From Dehalococcoidia bacterium (GTDB lineage: Bacteria; Chloroflexota; Dehalococcoidia; SM23-28-2), in assembly GCA_020356025.1 (NCBI GenBank), contig CP070630.1, forward strand, positions 1,793,027 through 1,826,276: a stretch of DNA of 33,250 nucleotides, in the 5' to 3' direction. The position numbers were made by a program, and so were the translations under genes. This document shows positions 22,481 through 30,243 of the stretch, piece by piece. Numbering within the stretch: position 1 is the first letter of the stretch; every line of letters starts with the position of its first letter. Below the pieces are notes generated by a model that did not search any database, was not told where the DNA came from, and was given only the letters and a program-made list of their open reading frames with translations.

Positions 22481-22882
22481 GTCCACCGCCATCGAGGAGA
22501 CGTGCTCCGGCGCTATCTTAAAGATTATCCGCTGCTCGCCGGCCTGCCGGAACGGATACTTGTCCCGCCCCAGGTACTTCTTGGCCAGCCTGTCGATGTG
22601 CTCCTCCGCCCCCTCGCTCGTGATCTCCACCACCCGTCCTCGCACCTGGGCGAAAACGTACTCACTCCCCTGCCTGATCACGTCGATGGCAACCCGCGGG
22701 TCGCGCCGGATGTTCCTGGGCTTCTGCCTGCCCTCCGCCGTGTTCACCAGGATGTGCGTTCCGTCGTAATCCACCCACACCGCCGTCACCTGCGGCGAGC
22801 CGTCTGGCATCAGCGTCGCCAGATGCGCGAAATTCGCCTCCTCGAACAGCTTCTTGACCCCTTCCGACATTTCATCTGCCAT
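22478..22882 (-). CDS. PPOX-class F420-dependent (or flavin) oxidoreductase
   Basis: A 134-aa split-barrel flavoprotein-like enzyme. FAHLATLMPDGSPQVTAVWVDYDG, then NTAEGRQKPRNIRRDPRVAIDV and VRGRVVEIT are characteristic of the small PPOX family members, many of which use F420. The site beside the F420 biosynthesis genes supports F420 rather than FMN; substrate unknown. ATG 22882 has AGGGAG 8 bases before it; an in-frame GTG six codons upstream overlaps this site. It lies 80 bases after cofE on the same strand. Confidence 0.85.
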   Translation of the reverse strand: MADEMSEGVKKLFEEANFAHLATLMPDGSPQVTAVWVDYDGTHILVNTAEGRQKPRNIRRDPRVAIDVIRQGSEYVFAQVRGRVVEITSEGAEEHIDRLAKKYLGRDKYPFRQAGEQRIIFKIAPEHVSSMAVD

Positions 22883-22962
22883 CGCCCGTTCTCCCTTCAC
22901 AGCTCAGTGCGACCTTATCCCTAAGATACGATCCTGGCGTTGCGCCCGGATGGCTCTCCGCC

Positions 22963-23718
22963 TCAGCGGAAGAGGTCCCTCTCCCGCGGCCGAATGAGCT
23001 CCCGCGCTGACCCTTCCGCCCGCTGGTAGTCGAAGCCGCGCACAATCGCCACCGGCACCCGCGACAGCTTCTCCATCACCAGCTCAGCCGCCGCCGCCAG
23101 CTCGTCCGCCACGGCCATCGTGCTCACCCTCAGCACGTAGCCGTGAGGGTCCGTCTCTCCCACGTAGTCCTTGACCGGCCTCATGCCCGCCACGCCTATC
23201 GCCACGTTGGTGTGACCCTCTCGCCACGGCCGACCGAAGGTATCGGAGATGATCACCGCCACTGATGCGCCCGCCTTCTCTTGCTGTATAGCAGCCCGAA
23301 TCCGCTCCGCCGATTCGTCGGGGTTCTCGGGCAGCAGGGAGACCACGCCACCGCCGACGTTGGAGGTATCCACGCCGGCATTGGCGCAGACGAAGCCGTG
23401 CTTCGTCTCGCAGATGATGACGCCCCCCTCCTGCCGGACGATGCGGCGGCTCTCCCGCAGGATCACCTCCAGCAGGCGCGCGTCCTTGCCCATCCGAGCG
23501 GCCATCTCCTGAGCGCGAGTCGACGGCTCCACCTGGCGCAGATCCACCAGCCGATCCTCGGCCTTGGAGACGATCTTCTGGGTGACCACCAGCACATCGC
23601 CGTCCTCAATGTCCGCGCCCTGGCCGCGAACGGCCTCCAGGATCAGGGCCGCCAGGTCGTCGCCGGGGCGAACATCGCGCATGCCAGCGACGCCGATGAT
23701 CTGCACTTGAGGAGCCAT
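22963..23718 (-). CDS. cofE: Coenzyme F420-0:L-glutamate ligase
   Basis: CofE, 251 aa, adds glutamates to the F420-0 core using GTP. Recognised from GVAGMRDVRPGDDLAALI, DIEDGDVLVVTQKIVSKAEDR, CETKHGFVCANAGVDTSNV and VIISDTFGRPWREGHTNVAIGVAGM, all hallmark segments. It is the stand-alone form, without the C-terminal reductase domain found in actinobacterial FbiB. It is 15 bases after npdG and in the same operon. The stop codon lies in the loop of a short hairpin (22954-22974). Confidence 0.96.
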   Translation of the reverse strand: MAPQVQIIGVAGMRDVRPGDDLAALILEAVRGQGADIEDGDVLVVTQKIVSKAEDRLVDLRQVEPSTRAQEMAARMGKDARLLEVILRESRRIVRQEGGVIICETKHGFVCANAGVDTSNVGGGVVSLLPENPDESAERIRAAIQQEKAGASVAVIISDTFGRPWREGHTNVAIGVAGMRPVKDYVGETDPHGYVLRVSTMAVADELAAAAELVMEKLSRVPVAIVRGFDYQRAEGSARELIRPRERDLFR

Positions 23719-23733
23719 AGCGTCCGCCCGGGC

Positions 23734-24408
23734 CTAGCGCTTGGCTCTGCCAGGGATTCCGGCGATCTTGAGGGAGCTATGGACCTTGTAGGTCTTGTTC
23801 AGGTTCAGGAGGACGACGGTGAACTCCTCCAGGTAGCGGCTGTTGGCCAGAGGCCCCCCGTCCAGCGCCCGCACACCCACTATCTCCTCGGCCAGCGCCA
23901 TCACAGTCTCCCTAGCTACCCGATGATCGCCGCACACGATCACGTCGCCCTCCACCGGCCGCTCCACCCGCATGAGCCTGCTGGCGTCCAGATGATGGAA
24001 GCCCGCCACGACCTGGGCCTGAGGCAGGAGCGCCTGCGCCTGCTCCGCCGCCGAGCCCTCGGGCACGGCGATGGCCGTGATCTTCCCGCCCTCGAAGGCG
24101 AGTGGCGACACCACGTCCACCACTATCTTCGCCCCGATAGCCGGCGCCAGCGCCTCGAGCGTGTCCCTATGCCCAGCGAAGGGAATGGTGACGAACACGA
24201 TGTCTCCCCTCCGTACCGCCTCCTCGTTGACCATCCCCGTAGCCCGTGCCTCAAGAACGCGCGCCCTTATCTTCTCCACCGCCTGCTGCGCCCGCTCCGG
24301 CGACCGCGACCCGATGACGATCTCGTGGCCAGCGGCGGCGAAGCGTGCCGCCAGGCCCAGGCCCTCCGGACCCGTTCCGCCGATGAAGACGATCACTTTG
24401 GCAGACAT
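23734..24408 (-). CDS. npdG: NADPH-dependent F420 reductase
   Basis: F420H2:NADP oxidoreductase, 224 aa, moving hydride between NADPH and F420. The Rossmann motif FIGGTGPEGLGLAARFAAAGHEIVIGSRS is at the N-terminus, and VVAGFHHLDASRL plus GDVIVCGDHRVA are family features. ATG 24408 follows a perfect TATAAT (24422-24417) by 8 bases with no ribosome site, which fits a leaderless message. First gene of the npdG-cofE operon. Confidence 0.94.
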   Translation of the reverse strand: MSAKVIVFIGGTGPEGLGLAARFAAAGHEIVIGSRSPERAQQAVEKIRARVLEARATGMVNEEAVRRGDIVFVTIPFAGHRDTLEALAPAIGAKIVVDVVSPLAFEGGKITAIAVPEGSAAEQAQALLPQAQVVAGFHHLDASRLMRVERPVEGDVIVCGDHRVARETVMALAEEIVGVRALDGGPLANSRYLEEFTVVLLNLNKTYKVHSSLKIAGIPGRAKR

Positions 24409-24424
24409 GGCGAGCCATTATACT
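24398..24424. promoter_or_regulatory. Overlapping divergent -10 elements for npdG (-) and cofG (+)
   Basis: On minus, TATAAT (24422-24417). On plus, TATACT (24419-24424) with TTGGCA (24398-24403) at 15 bases. The hexamers share four bases, so the two promoters cannot be used at once on one DNA molecule. Confidence 0.6.
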
Positions 24425-24527
24425 ATCAGTCCGAAGTCTGTTGCCAGACCCACCCCATAACCCCTATGATCGAAGAAGCCTGAGCAGTCGGGAGGTTGGC
24501 GAGGGATCCTTCTTACCCCTGTGCACT

Positions 24528-25736
24528 ATGATGATGCTCTCCATTGATGACAGACCCTCCGGCGATTTCCAGCAACCGCTCGCCAGCGCACTCGCCGGCC
24601 ATGACCTCCTGCCGCAGGACGGCTACCGGCTCATAGGCGCCACCGGCAGCGACCTTTCAGCCTTGATGCTGACCGCCGCTCTGGTACGCGACCGCCACAA
24701 GGGCCGAACGGCGACCTACTCCCGCAAGGTGTTCATCCCCCTCACCAACCTCTGCCGCCAGAAGTGCGGTTACTGCACTTTCTCCAAGGCCCCCGACGAT
24801 CCCCTAGCTCACACCATGACCCCCGACGAGGTTCTGACCGTGGCCGAAGCCGGCAGGCGACAGGGCTGCAAGGAGGCCATGTTCAGCCTGGGCGAAAGGC
24901 CCGAGGAGGTATGCCCCCAGGTAAGGGAACAGCTCGCCCACCTGGGGCATCGCACCATGATCTCCTACCTCCGCGCCATGTGCGAGCTGGTCCTGGAACA
25001 GACAGGCCTCCTGCCCCACGCCAACCCCGGCATCCTCACCCGCGAGGAACTCGCCGAGCTCAGGGAGGTCAACGTCAGCATGGGCCTTATGCTGGAGAAC
25101 GTCAGCGCCCGCCTCGCAGCCCCCGGCGGCCCTCACTGGCAGTGCGCCGGCAAGCTGCCCGCCGCAAGGCTGGACACCATCGCCTACGCCGGCGAGATGA
25201 GAGTGCCCTTCACCACTGGGCTCCTCATCGGCATCGGCGAGACGCCCAAGGAGCGCGTCGACTCCCTCCTCGCCATCAAGGAGCTTCACGCCCGCCACGG
25301 CCACATCCAGGAGGTCATCATCCAGAACCTTCGGGTCAAGGAGGACACAGCCATGCGCGGCTGGCAGGAGCCGTCGATGCTGGACATGGCGAGAACCATA
25401 GCTGTGGCCCGCCTTCTCCTTCCTGCTATGAACATCCAGGCTCCCCCCAACCTGACGCCGGAGGCATACCAGTTCTATCTGCTGGCCGGCATAAACGACT
25501 GGGGAGGCGTCTCACCCGTCACCAGCGACTTCATCAACCCAGAGGCCCCCTGGCCTAGCATCGCCGAACTGAAGGCCGCCACCGAGAAGGCCGGCTTCGA
25601 GCTGCGGGAACGGCTCGCCATCTACCCCGAATACCTGACCCGCCGAAACGGCTTCCTGCGCCAGCCATTCCGCCAGCGAGTCCTTGCCTGGACCGACCAC
25701 GACGGCTACGTGCGAAGAGAGGAAGAGCGATGCTAG
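24528..25736 (+). CDS. cofG: 7,8-didemethyl-8-hydroxy-5-deazariboflavin synthase, CofG subunit
   Basis: Radical SAM enzyme, 402 aa, that with CofH builds the deazaflavin core (Fo) of F420 from a ribityl-uracil and tyrosine. YSRKVFIPLTNLCRQKCGYC carries the C-x3-C-x2-C cluster (Cys76, 80, 83). GITGL-type segments such as FTTGLLIGIGE and the C-terminal PPNLTP and GGVSPVTSDFINPEAPW match CofG. The frame is open back to TTG 24441, but its first 29 codons are not family-like; ATG 24528 (or 24531, 24534) gives the normal length. No clear ribosome site at either start. It overlaps cofH by 7 bases. Confidence 0.95.
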   Translation: MMMLSIDDRPSGDFQQPLASALAGHDLLPQDGYRLIGATGSDLSALMLTAALVRDRHKGRTATYSRKVFIPLTNLCRQKCGYCTFSKAPDDPLAHTMTPDEVLTVAEAGRRQGCKEAMFSLGERPEEVCPQVREQLAHLGHRTMISYLRAMCELVLEQTGLLPHANPGILTREELAELREVNVSMGLMLENVSARLAAPGGPHWQCAGKLPAARLDTIAYAGEMRVPFTTGLLIGIGETPKERVDSLLAIKELHARHGHIQEVIIQNLRVKEDTAMRGWQEPSMLDMARTIAVARLLLPAMNIQAPPNLTPEAYQFYLLAGINDWGGVSPVTSDFINPEAPWPSIAELKAATEKAGFELRERLAIYPEYLTRRNGFLRQPFRQRVLAWTDHDGYVRREEERC

Positions 25737-27085
25737 CCGGCGCCCCCAACCCTTTGGGCCTCCCCCAACTGCGCTCCTCCTGGGAGCGCATGCTCGGCGC
25801 CATCGACCCGGCGGTGGCCCGCATCCTCGACAAGAGCCTTGAGGGCAGGGACATCTCCCAGGAGGAAGCGGCCGTCCTCTTCGACGCCGAAGGCCCGGCG
25901 CTCAACCCCCTCATCCTCGCGGCCGACGAGCTTAGACGCAGAACCGTCGGCGGCGTGGTGACCTACGTCATAAACCGCAACATCAACTTCACCAACGTCT
26001 GCATCAAGCGCTGCGGCTTCTGTGCCTTCAGTCGAGGCCATCGTCAGGAGGAAGCCTATTTCTTGCCCATCGAGGAGCTGGTGCGCAGGGCCAGTGAGGC
26101 CTGGGAGCTCGGCGCGACCGAGGTCTGCATTCAGGCCGGCCTGCCACCAAAGATGAACGGCCACCTGTACATCGATATCTGCCGCGCCATCAAGAAGGAA
26201 GTTCCTGACATCCACATCCACGCCTTCTCCCCCGAGGAAGTGCTCTACGGCGCCCTCAGGTCGAGGATGCCGCCGGAGGATTACCTCAGGCTGCTCAAAG
26301 ACGCCGGCCTGGACAGCCTGCCTGGCACCGCCGCCGAGATCCTGGACGATGGCATCCGCAAGATCATCTCACCCGGCAGGGTCAGCACCGCCGACTGGGT
26401 CCGCGTGGTCACAACCGCGCATCGCTTGGCCATCCCCTCCAGCTCCACCATCATGTACGGCCACGTCGAGGACTCCCGCCACAAAGCGAGACACCTCGCC
26501 CTTCTTCGGGACATCCAGAAGGAGACCGGCGGCTTCACCGAGTTCGTTCCTCTCGGCTTCGTATACCGGGAGGCGCCCATGTACAAGGAAGGCCTGGTCA
26601 AGAACGTTCGAGCCGGAGCCACAGGCAGCGAAGTGCTGAAGATGTACGCCGTATCGAGACTGATGCTCAACAACTGGATCCCCAACATACAGGTCTCCTG
26701 GGTCAAGGAGGGCCCCAAGCTTGCCCAGCTCTGCCTGAACGCCGGCGCCAACGACTTCGGCGGCACCCTGATCGACGAGAGCATTTCCAGCACTGCCGGC
26801 GCCATCCATGGCCAATTGATGCGCCCCAGAGAGCTGAGGGCCCTGATCCGCGATGTGGGCAGGCGGCCCGCCCAGAGGTCAACGACCTACGAAATACTGC
26901 GGCTCCTCGACGGCCAGGAGGAACCTCTGGACATCCTCGACAGCGTGGAAGTCAAGCGCGACAGCTCCGGCTCATACCAGCGATTCGTGAGAAGCGAGTC
27001 CCTTGAATCCGGAGAGCGCTCCCCTTCGCAGAAGACCCCACGGCCAGAGCCGTCGTCAAGCAAGATGAGGGTCGAGGGCACCTAG
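25730..27085 (+). CDS. cofH: 5-amino-6-(D-ribitylamino)uracil--L-tyrosine 4-hydroxyphenyl transferase CofH
   Basis: Radical SAM partner of CofG, 451 aa. NINFTNVCIKRCGFCAFSR carries Cys91, 95 and 98. YFLPIEELVRRASEAWELG, LPGTAAEILDDGIRK, MYGHVEDSRHKARHL and the C-terminal NDFGGTLIDESIS are CofH hallmarks. It uses SAM and tyrosine to form the intermediate that CofG cyclises. The C-terminal 50-60 residues are extra, charged and Ser/Pro-rich (SEKTPRPEPSSS-like), beyond the usual end. It starts inside the cofG stop (ATGCTAG), giving coupled translation; the two enzymes are separate here, not fused as in FbiC. Confidence 0.95.
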   Translation: MLAGAPNPLGLPQLRSSWERMLGAIDPAVARILDKSLEGRDISQEEAAVLFDAEGPALNPLILAADELRRRTVGGVVTYVINRNINFTNVCIKRCGFCAFSRGHRQEEAYFLPIEELVRRASEAWELGATEVCIQAGLPPKMNGHLYIDICRAIKKEVPDIHIHAFSPEEVLYGALRSRMPPEDYLRLLKDAGLDSLPGTAAEILDDGIRKIISPGRVSTADWVRVVTTAHRLAIPSSSTIMYGHVEDSRHKARHLALLRDIQKETGGFTEFVPLGFVYREAPMYKEGLVKNVRAGATGSEVLKMYAVSRLMLNNWIPNIQVSWVKEGPKLAQLCLNAGANDFGGTLIDESISSTAGAIHGQLMRPRELRALIRDVGRRPAQRSTTYEILRLLDGQEEPLDILDSVEVKRDSSGSYQRFVRSESLESGERSPSQKTPRPEPSSSKMRVEGT

Positions 27086-27104
27086 CCTCTTCTTTGCCCG
27101 CTCC

Positions 27105-28343
27105 ATGTCCTGGCGCATAGCAGTAGCCATCGCAAGCCTCCTCCTTCTCCTCACCGCCGTGGCCAGCGCTTTCGTCCTGCTCCGCGGCGGACCCTCCGAC
27201 CCCATATCGAAGGCCGCTGACCCCTTCCGCTACGACCTCGCCGGCTGGGAGATCCGCCACGTCCTCAATCGTTGGCTGTACGAGATCGGCCACCTCTTCG
27301 ACGACGGCCCCAGCGTCGAAGAGGAGAACGAGACGCTCCAGCGATACTTCGCCCTGGCGGCGGACGTGGTATCCCTGGAGCAACAGCTAGCCGAGACCGA
27401 AGATGAGTCCTTGCGCTCGACCATGGAGGGGCAACGCGAGGAGCAGCAGCAACTCGAGAACAAGGTGGAGGCCATCCTGGAGAAGCGAGTGTCCAGCGTG
27501 GTCGAGGACGAAGGGCTCACCACCTCCCTGCCTCTGTTCTCCAGCGTGCGCTTCGTGTTTCCGCCCCTCGACTTCGAGTTCGATCAGCCGCCGCGCGTGC
27601 TCGTCATCTCCCCCCGCGAGCGCATCTCCCACGACCGGGCCATCCTCCTTCGCAGAGGCCTGACCACCGAACAGGTGGTGGCCCTAGAGGAAGAGACGGC
27701 CGCCACCGGCGTTTCCAGCCTGGTGGTGAGCATCAGCGGAATCGCCACCTACCCCAGCACCGTGCCCGAGCACGCCGGCTATGAGGACGTCCTGGAGACC
27801 GTCGCCCACGAGTGGCTCCACCAGTACCTCTTCTTCCACCCTCTGGGGAGCCACTTCTTCGACAACGACACCCTGCGCACCCTCAACGAGACCGTCGCCA
27901 ACATCGGCGGCCGCGAGATAGCGGGCTTAGTGCGGCAGCGCTTCCCTCTGCCGCAGTCGGACTACGTCGCCCCCGCCGATGAGGCACGCGAGGAGCCACA
28001 CATCGACTTCAGAGCGGAGATGCACGAGCTACGCCTGGAGGTGGACAGGCTTCTGAGCGAAGGAGAGATCGAGGAGGCCGAGGCGCTAATGGAGAAAAAG
28101 AGGGAATTCCTCGCCGAAAATGGCTTCTACATCCGCAAGATCAACCAGGCCTACTTCGCCTTCCACGGGCTCTACGCCGACACGCCCGCTTCCAGCAACC
28201 CCATCGGCCCCAAGATGCTGGAGTTGCGGCGGCTGAATCCTTCCCTGGGCGACTTCATCCGGTCGGTCGCCGACATCACCAGCGAAGAGGAACTCGACCG
28301 CCTGCTGGCCGAAAGGGTCGTCGAGATCCTCACTCCACCTTGA
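27105..28343 (+). CDS. Predicted membrane-anchored zinc metallopeptidase-like protein
   Basis: A 412-aa protein with an N-terminal membrane helix (about 5-26) and the rest outside. A Gln/Glu-rich coiled-coil-like segment (about 85-128) precedes the main domain. The zinc site is HEWLH (235-239, an HEXXH motif), with NETVANIGGRE downstream (Glu262, Glu271) as possible third ligand, a gluzincin-like arrangement. I do not recognise a named family. It lies 20 bases after cofH on the same strand and could be co-transcribed, but no link to F420 is known to me. The 3' end overlaps the convergent 79-aa gene by 14 bases. Confidence 0.7.
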   Translation: MSWRIAVAIASLLLLLTAVASAFVLLRGGPSDPISKAADPFRYDLAGWEIRHVLNRWLYEIGHLFDDGPSVEEENETLQRYFALAADVVSLEQQLAETEDESLRSTMEGQREEQQQLENKVEAILEKRVSSVVEDEGLTTSLPLFSSVRFVFPPLDFEFDQPPRVLVISPRERISHDRAILLRRGLTTEQVVALEEETAATGVSSLVVSISGIATYPSTVPEHAGYEDVLETVAHEWLHQYLFFHPLGSHFFDNDTLRTLNETVANIGGREIAGLVRQRFPLPQSDYVAPADEAREEPHIDFRAEMHELRLEVDRLLSEGEIEEAEALMEKKREFLAENGFYIRKINQAYFAFHGLYADTPASSNPIGPKMLELRRLNPSLGDFIRSVADITSEEELDRLLAERVVEILTPP

Positions 28344-28569
28344 TCTCGGTCCGCCGCTGCGCCCTCGCCTGCTCCCGCTCCTCCAGGCGACTGATCGCCG
28401 CGTCCACAAAGCAGCGCATGGCCAGAAGAAGCTCCCTCTTGCTCGCCACCAGATGTTCGTGAACCTCTGCCGGAAGCAGATCCATCAGGGGGCTACGGAA
28501 CCGCAGCACCAGCTCCTCGACTGGCCGATATTCGTACTCGAAGGGTCTCTCGACGTCACCCTTCACCAT
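28330..28569 (-). CDS. Small hypothetical protein, 79 aa
   Basis: Charged, helical, without a signal peptide: begins MVKGDVERPFEYEYRPVEE and ends in an Arg/Glu-rich helix (SRLEEREQARAQRR). ATG 28569 has AGGGAG 7 bases upstream. No family recognised. It follows the permease on the same strand, with a gap of about 50 bases, so it may be co-transcribed, and its stop falls inside the 3' end of the metallopeptidase-like gene. Confidence 0.6.
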   Translation of the reverse strand: MVKGDVERPFEYEYRPVEELVLRFRSPLMDLLPAEVHEHLVASKRELLLAMRCFVDAAISRLEEREQARAQRRTEIKVE

Positions 28570-28619
28570 GACCGTACTCCCTACGCCGCACGCCGCCGGG
28601 CGGCCGCGCCCCCATCATA

Positions 28620-30152
28620 TCACCTTCGTTCTGCCCTATCACGCTCCTGGTGCTCCAGCTTCACCGTCTTCGTGGGTGACTCGCGGATCGCCCACCGATA
28701 CAGCAGGTAGATGACCAACCCTGCCACCAGCCAGGGGAATCCCACCGCGCGACCGGCCTCCTGCGTGACCACCACCACCCCCCACGTGACCAGCGTGCCC
28801 ACGGCGCCGATGACCGCCGTCAGCGGAATCTGTCTGCCGGCCACCCGCAGATTGACCGGAATCCTGAACGGCCGCGCCATTCCCGGCTCCCTCACGCGCA
28901 TGGCGATGATCGATAAATGGGCGAAGGCAAACGACAGCATCGCTCCGAAGGCATACACGTTGGCTAACACGTCCAGCTTGCCCGGAATGATCAGCACAGC
29001 GGCCACGATGCCAAAGATGACGATAGCGTTGGCGGGCGTCCGCCGCTTGACGTCGATCTTGCTGAACACGGGTGGAAGCTGCCTGTGGTGGCCCATCGAG
29101 TAGACCAGGCGCGACAGCCCCAGCATCCCAGCGTTGGTGGCGATAAGGAGGATGGTGGCGGCCAGGATGCCCACCCACACCGACAGCACCTCCTGCAACG
29201 CCTCGCCTGGAAACTGCTCGACGATCCCCAGCACCGGGTCACGGATGTACTCGTCTGCCAACTCTGTAGTGCACTCGCCGCCTCCTGCCGGGCAGTCGAC
29301 CGGCATGGCGCTCAGGGCGATAAGAGGAAGCAGGGCATACATCAAAAGCACCACGCCGAACACGCCGAACATGGAACGAGGCACATTCTTGGCTGGATTG
29401 CGCGTCTCCTCCGCCAGATTGGACACCGTCTCGATACCCGTGTACGCGATCATGGAGATGGCGATGCCAATCACCAGCTTGTCCCAGGTCGGCGCCACGC
29501 CCCACTGCACGTTGTCGATCAGCGTGTCAATGTTCAGCAGGAGGAACAGCCCAAGAACCACCAGAAACGCCTGGGTGAGCAAGTCCAGCACGGCCAGGCT
29601 GATGTTGACACCCGAGGATTCCCTCACCCCGATGACATTGACGGTCGCCAGAAACCCCACCACGCCGATACCAAACATAGCGTTCGCAGGCCAGGTCTTG
29701 AGAATGGGCACAAAAACCGCCAGGTAGTTGGGCACAGCGAAAGCGGATATGGCGATGGTAACCACAAAGTTGAGTACCTGCGCCCAACCGGCGACAAAAC
29801 TGAACAGCTCGTTGAACCCCCGCCGGGCGAACATCGCCGACCCGCCCGCCTCGGGCATGGCGGTCGTCCCCTCTGCGTAGGTCAGCGCCGTGCAGCCGAA
29901 GATAAGGCCCGCGACGATGAAGGCAAGAGGCGTCAGGCCCAGAGCGAACAGGGCCGCCACACCAAGCGCGTAGTAGATGGAGGAGCCAACGTTTCCGTAG
30001 GCGGCGCTGAACAGCCCCGGCACGCCCAGCACCCGGTGCAGACCCCGACGCGGCACCCGCGGCCGCCGGATGAAGACATCGCCCGGAAGGCGCCCACGGT
30101 GAACCCCTGACTGAGGGCTATCTTCCTGCAATCCCCCCTCCCCAGGAGGCAC
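28620..30152 (-). CDS. APC-family amino acid permease
   Basis: Secondary transporter of the amino acid/polyamine/organocation superfamily, about 510 aa with roughly 12 membrane helices. GLFSAAYGNVGSSIYYALG at the first helix and EGTTAMPEAGGSAMFARR are typical, as are IAYTGIETVSNLAEETRNPAKNVPRS and MGHHRQLPPVFSKI later. Substrate not predictable. A 20-residue loop with two Cys (MPVDCPAGGGECTTELADE) sits between helices. The start is uncertain: GTG 30152 is used but the first 25 residues are not family-like. Confidence 0.88.
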   Translation of the reverse strand: MPPGEGGLQEDSPQSGVHRGRLPGDVFIRRPRVPRRGLHRVLGVPGLFSAAYGNVGSSIYYALGVAALFALGLTPLAFIVAGLIFGCTALTYAEGTTAMPEAGGSAMFARRGFNELFSFVAGWAQVLNFVVTIAISAFAVPNYLAVFVPILKTWPANAMFGIGVVGFLATVNVIGVRESSGVNISLAVLDLLTQAFLVVLGLFLLLNIDTLIDNVQWGVAPTWDKLVIGIAISMIAYTGIETVSNLAEETRNPAKNVPRSMFGVFGVVLLMYALLPLIALSAMPVDCPAGGGECTTELADEYIRDPVLGIVEQFPGEALQEVLSVWVGILAATILLIATNAGMLGLSRLVYSMGHHRQLPPVFSKIDVKRRTPANAIVIFGIVAAVLIIPGKLDVLANVYAFGAMLSFAFAHLSIIAMRVREPGMARPFRIPVNLRVAGRQIPLTAVIGAVGTLVTWGVVVVTQEAGRAVGFPWLVAGLVIYLLYRWAIRESPTKTVKLEHQERDRAERR

Positions 30153-30243
30153 TCATCGCAAGCCAATCCTAAATACTACAGCCTGGCAGCCATAGCGCAA
30201 GTTTGGCCAGAACACCGACGCCGAGCTATTGGCTACGGTGAGC

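Noticed and set aside
23281..24483. Long plus-strand frame opposite cofE and npdG
   Set aside because: Antisense shadow of two well-supported genes; composition is His/Leu/Arg-rich and has no domain.
29085..30110. Long plus-strand frame opposite the permease
   Set aside because: Antisense shadow of a 12-helix transporter; His/Gln/Arg-rich with no recognisable motif.
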